DNA of 64,000 nt. Source: an uncultured Clostridia bacterium. GTDB taxonomy: Bacteria > Bacillota > Clostridia > Oscillospirales > Ruminococcaceae. The notes below the pieces were generated by a model. The model was not told where the DNA came from, ran no database searches, and saw nothing but the letters and a program-made list of their open reading frames with translations. This document shows positions 61,573 to 64,000 of this stretch, piece after piece (positions within the stretch are counted from its first letter, which is position 1; every line of letters begins with the position of its first letter). A program made the position numbers and the translations under genes. The stretch lies in NCBI GenBank assembly GCA_944386805.1, contig CALXCO010000007.1, forward strand, positions 23,708 through 87,707, read 5' to 3'.

Positions 61573-61845
61573 ATGGACAGAACATTGGGAACGATGGCAA
61601 GAAAACAGGCGAGCCGCGAGAGGATGCACACTGCTTACCTTTACTGTGAAGGCACCGTCAAGGTTGTCCTGGCAGCGCTGGTCAAGTTGGCGGTTTGCGG
61701 AGCTGTCGGGATGGTCACGGCGGCACTGCTGCTGGATCTGACGCCTACGCCTTATCTTTGGGCATGCAGCTGTGCAGGTATTCTTGCCAATCGTTGGCTG
61801 TCACGTTTAGTGAGCATCAAGCCGAAAAAGAAAAAGCACCGCTGA
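61573..61845 (+). CDS. Small membrane protein
   Basis: 90 residues. Two hydrophobic helices (about 29-53 and 60-76), strongly basic tail (IKPKKKKHR). AAGGGAG upstream. Not recognised. Confidence 0.62.
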   Translation: MDRTLGTMARKQASRERMHTAYLYCEGTVKVVLAALVKLAVCGAVGMVTAALLLDLTPTPYLWACSCAGILANRWLSRLVSIKPKKKKHR

Positions 61846-61916
61846 GACGACAATCTCAAACGGCGCATGAAAAATATCTACAATATTAATATACATCGAA
61901 AGGATGGTTTTGTCAA

Positions 61917-62081
61917 ATGACAATTGAGGAATCAGGCGAAATCTTCGCCAACATTTGTATGGGAACAAAGGAACAGGCAAAGTTGCTTGCAATTGCGTCC
62001 GGTTTAAGCTACCAGCAGGCAATGGCAGCGATAATCAGCGCGCTGGTCCTTGAACTGGGGAATATTGGCTTCAATGACTGA
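61917..62081 (+). CDS. 54-residue phage protein
   Basis: Reads MTIEESGEIFANICMGTKEQ, followed by alternating Ala-rich helix, ending NIGFND. AAAGGA precedes the ATG, and the stop overlaps the next ATG by eight bases (ATGACTGA), which supports translation. Not recognised. Confidence 0.6.
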   Translation: MTIEESGEIFANICMGTKEQAKLLAIASGLSYQQAMAAIISALVLELGNIGFND

Positions 62082-62622
62082 CAAATACACCGATCAGGAG
62101 GTCGTCGAGCTTTACCGCCGGGGCAGGAGAGACCCGCATATACTTGATAAACTGCGTGATCTGACCCTGCTGCCGGAGGACAATCTGCTCAGCATCCTGC
62201 ACTTGGCGGGCGAGGCACTGGATATCAACCGCAGGCCTCGTAAAAGAAACGCCCGGAAATACAGCGACCGGCTCTGGAAGGACATCATATCCATGCGGCT
62301 GCAGGGTGTTGCGTTTGACGACATTAGCCGTCAGACCAGCATGAGCATCAGTATCCTGCGGGGATGGCGCAAGCACGCGCAACGCTTGGGCATCGCTGTA
62401 CCAGATCAAAAGATCGCATCCGGGATTCAGTGCATCCCGGAAGACAGAAAGGAAGATCAGAAGATGGATGAAAAAATCAAGCAGGAATCAGAAAAGCGTG
62501 ATCCGCTTTTCGACCAGATGTACGATGCAATCAAACTGTTTAAAAACAGCGGATACAATGGCAACTTCAAGCTTGAATACTCTGAAGGCGTTTTGTCCGT
62601 TGTTATGGCGATCGGATCATGA
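62074..62622 (+). CDS. Helix-turn-helix phage protein
   Basis: 182 residues. A basic middle section (RRPRKRNARKYSDRLWKDI) precedes a helix-turn-helix-like stretch GVAFDDISRQTSMSISILRG. C-terminal acidic helices. Start at 62074 overlaps the preceding stop. Possibly a regulator of late genes; not assigned. Confidence 0.6.
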   Translation: MTDKYTDQEVVELYRRGRRDPHILDKLRDLTLLPEDNLLSILHLAGEALDINRRPRKRNARKYSDRLWKDIISMRLQGVAFDDISRQTSMSISILRGWRKHAQRLGIAVPDQKIASGIQCIPEDRKEDQKMDEKIKQESEKRDPLFDQMYDAIKLFKNSGYNGNFKLEYSEGVLSVVMAIGS

Positions 62623-62837
62623 TGAAGGTATCTGTTTTGCGATCGCCTGAGATTCACGACTGGGAGCGTTTTGTCATCGTATCAGATGGCATGACGACCA
62701 TCTGTGAGATCTGTGACAGCCGGGAGGTCAGACAGCTGGTTTTCCGGTTGGAAAGAGAACTGACGGAAAGGAATGACAGAAATGGCGGTACGCAATCTGA
62801 AAGACCAACATCAGAGCCAGTTTGTGAAACTATTTGA
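62619..62837 (+). CDS. Small phage protein
   Basis: 72 residues, ATG overlapping the previous stop. One CxxC (TICEICDS). Overlaps the methyltransferase-like gene by 56 bases. Not recognised. Confidence 0.5.
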   Translation: MMKVSVLRSPEIHDWERFVIVSDGMTTICEICDSREVRQLVFRLERELTERNDRNGGTQSERPTSEPVCETI

Positions 62838-63513
62838 GCAGCTGACCGGGCGATATTCGCGCTGGCAGATATGGGCTGATTTTGTCGTGATGACCGCTAT
62901 AGAGCTTTCAGTCGCAGTGGACAAAGTGACCACTGCTGAAAAGGTTCGTACATATCGGACGATCGCAGGAAAGTACACCGAAAAAGATCAGCAGGTGTTC
63001 GCACAGATGCTGGGTGAAATGGCTCTCGGACTGGACGAGGACCCGGATCAGGATTTCCTCGGACAGATCTTTATGACGCTGAAACTTGGCAACGACCACA
63101 ACGGACAGTTTTTTACCCCATACAGTGTCTGTCGGATGATGGCAGTGATGAATGATGCAAGGGAACAAATTCGGCAAAAAGGCTGGATCAGCGTCAATGA
63201 TTGTGCCTGCGGAGCGGGTGCGCTGCTGATTGCGTTTGCCAACGAGTGCAGAAAAAACGGCATCAACTATCAGACGAGCGTTTTGTTTGTGGCGCAGGAT
63301 ATCGACTATATCACTTCCTGTATGTGTTATATTCAGCTGAGTTTGCTCGGTTGCGCCGGGTATGTGGTAGTCGGAAACACCTTGTCCCATCCTGCAACCA
63401 GTGTCGATCATCACGGTCTGATTCCAACGCCGGGTCAGAATGTCTGGTATACGCCGATGTACTTTCGGGATGTCTGGCACTGGCGGAGAGCATTTTCGCT
63501 GATTACTGCTTAA
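62782..63513 (+). CDS. N6-adenine methyltransferase-like phage protein
   Basis: 243 residues. HsdM-like features: QFFTPYSVCRMMAVM before SAM motif I DCACGAGALLIAFA (about 140-153), then VAQDIDYITSCMCYIQLSL. The catalytic NPPY/F motif expected after this is not seen; the position reads VVVGNTLSHP. So it binds SAM by family but may not methylate DNA. Start at 62782 with AAAGGA nine bases upstream. Confidence 0.75.
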   Translation: MAVRNLKDQHQSQFVKLFEQLTGRYSRWQIWADFVVMTAIELSVAVDKVTTAEKVRTYRTIAGKYTEKDQQVFAQMLGEMALGLDEDPDQDFLGQIFMTLKLGNDHNGQFFTPYSVCRMMAVMNDAREQIRQKGWISVNDCACGAGALLIAFANECRKNGINYQTSVLFVAQDIDYITSCMCYIQLSLLGCAGYVVVGNTLSHPATSVDHHGLIPTPGQNVWYTPMYFRDVWHWRRAFSLITA

Positions 63514-63553
63514 TTTACAATGCCACGAAATTGTGGTTATCTGAGGTGATCGA

Positions 63554-63922
63554 ATGACAATGAATCAGAGCTATGATGTGCTGAAAAGGCATGAACATCT
63601 TTTGAACCATACAGCCAGGTCTTTTATTTGGCTGTATGATACATATATGCAGACCTGCAAGAATCTTGGAGCCAGTTCACCACACGCAATGGCTTGGAGA
63701 CGGCTTGCTGCGCAGACTTGTGAAAATAATCAGGTTCAGAACCTTTGTACCCGTTTGCTGAGGCTTGAATCAGCTGGCGTATACCTGAATGACGATGGGC
63801 AACATGATTGCAGCCGGTGCAGACTGAGGGACTGCCGCTGGCGTGGGCGCACTGAAAGGCACGAACACTGCATTAAAAATTGTGCCGGCGCGTGGTTGTA
63901 TAGGTCTCCGAAAATTGTTTGA
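63554..63922 (+). CDS. Cys-rich phage protein
   Basis: 122 residues. C-terminal CSRCRLRDCRWRGRTERHEH (20 residues) and HCIKNC carry Cys/His that could hold zinc, with many Arg, suggesting nucleic-acid binding. GAGGTG precedes the ATG. Not recognised. After it the window ends in 78 bases without a gene. Confidence 0.6.
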   Translation: MTMNQSYDVLKRHEHLLNHTARSFIWLYDTYMQTCKNLGASSPHAMAWRRLAAQTCENNQVQNLCTRLLRLESAGVYLNDDGQHDCSRCRLRDCRWRGRTERHEHCIKNCAGAWLYRSPKIV

Positions 63923-64000
63923 TGTGATATTGTCAAGATTAGTTGACACATTCTTCTCAAGGATATCACTGACTATGCCACCAGCTCCAAAGTCTCATAA

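Larger units (their letters stand above)
56643..64000. mobile_element. Left part of an integrated prophage or related element
   Basis: From the integrase to the right edge the genes are phage-like: int, accessory genes, CI-type repressor, divergent Cro-like gene, then a dense run of small early genes with overlaps and an N6-methyltransferase-like gene. No structural genes are in view, so phage versus integrative element cannot be settled. The left edge is placed at the tandem repeat; the exact attachment core is unknown. Confidence 0.8.

Noticed and set aside
63201..63557. 118-codon plus-strand frame overlapping the methyltransferase-like gene
   Set aside because: Alternative frame within a gene that shows family motifs; no ribosome site.
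1..64000. CRISPR arrays, rRNA and tRNA genes
   Set aside because: No regular spaced repeats, and no cloverleaf or rRNA-like stretch was noticed; a dedicated search (tRNAscan, Infernal) was not possible here.

Overview
The window reads as a chromosome segment of a Gram-positive, low-to-mid GC Firmicute, most likely a gut member of the Oscillospiraceae/Ruminococcaceae. The basis is: strong AGGAGG-type ribosome sites almost everywhere, sigma-A promoters with 17-base spacers, lipoprotein signal peptides, LplABC/YesMN-type sugar uptake, Hsp33, NrdR, PASTA and choline-type wall-binding repeats. No rRNA, tRNA or CRISPR array was seen. The taxonomy is inference; protein names rest on motif and family recognition from the sequence alone.

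Layout. 0-2 kb: end of a surface-polysaccharide flippase gene and a radical SAM/SPASM enzyme. 2-13 kb: a cell-wall amidase, then an arabinoside utilisation locus (nucleoside-hydrolase-like enzyme, GH51 arabinofuranosidase, two permeases, binding lipoprotein) facing a divergent YesM/YesN-type two-component system; two AAAACTGGA repeats beside a poor -35 box look like the activator site. 13-19 kb: a long leftward operon for uptake of an amino acid (binding protein, two permeases, ATPase) plus a 2-hydroxyacid dehydrogenase, an aminotransferase and a peroxiredoxin-like protein, preceded by a leader with a terminator-like hairpin. 19.6-21.6 kb: an ATP-grasp/esterase pair of unknown product. 21.7-24.7 kb: proB-proA-proC. 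24.7-32.3 kb: housekeeping genes (HAD phosphatase, UPF0291, YaiI, TrpR-like regulator, methyltransferase, hslO, YmdB-like phosphodiesterase, pduL, LicC-like nucleotidyltransferase, nrdR). 32.5-34 kb: a secreted wall-binding repeat protein.

34-38.3 kb holds a three-gene leftward operon: D-aspartate-ligase-like ATP-grasp, aspartate racemase and asparagine-synthase-like amidotransferase. Together they fit synthesis and amidation of a D-Asp cross-bridge in peptidoglycan. 38.8-44.2 kb: DUF1294 protein, a GNAT-M42 peptidase fusion, a second M42 protein that has lost metal ligands, a small DAK/FakA-C-like protein, a PLP enzyme of the aluminium-resistance family and NudC. 44.3-46.9 kb: sigma factor, lipoprotein and membrane anti-sigma-like protein in one operon. 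47-49.6 kb: an oxidoreductase with a cre-like operator, small membrane proteins and a VOC protein. 49.6-51.7 kb: a zinc-ribbon/PASTA pseudokinase lacking the four key kinase residues. 52-56.5 kb: a run of exported proteins (two WG-repeat-like lipoproteins, a PstS-like protein, a small membrane protein).

56.6 kb to the right edge is the left part of an integrated prophage or related element: tyrosine integrase, a possible small RNA, an Ltp-like lipoprotein, a LexA/CI-type repressor, a switch region with two kinds of paired operator, a Cro-like regulator, and a string of short early genes including an N6-methyltransferase-like protein without a visible NPPY motif.
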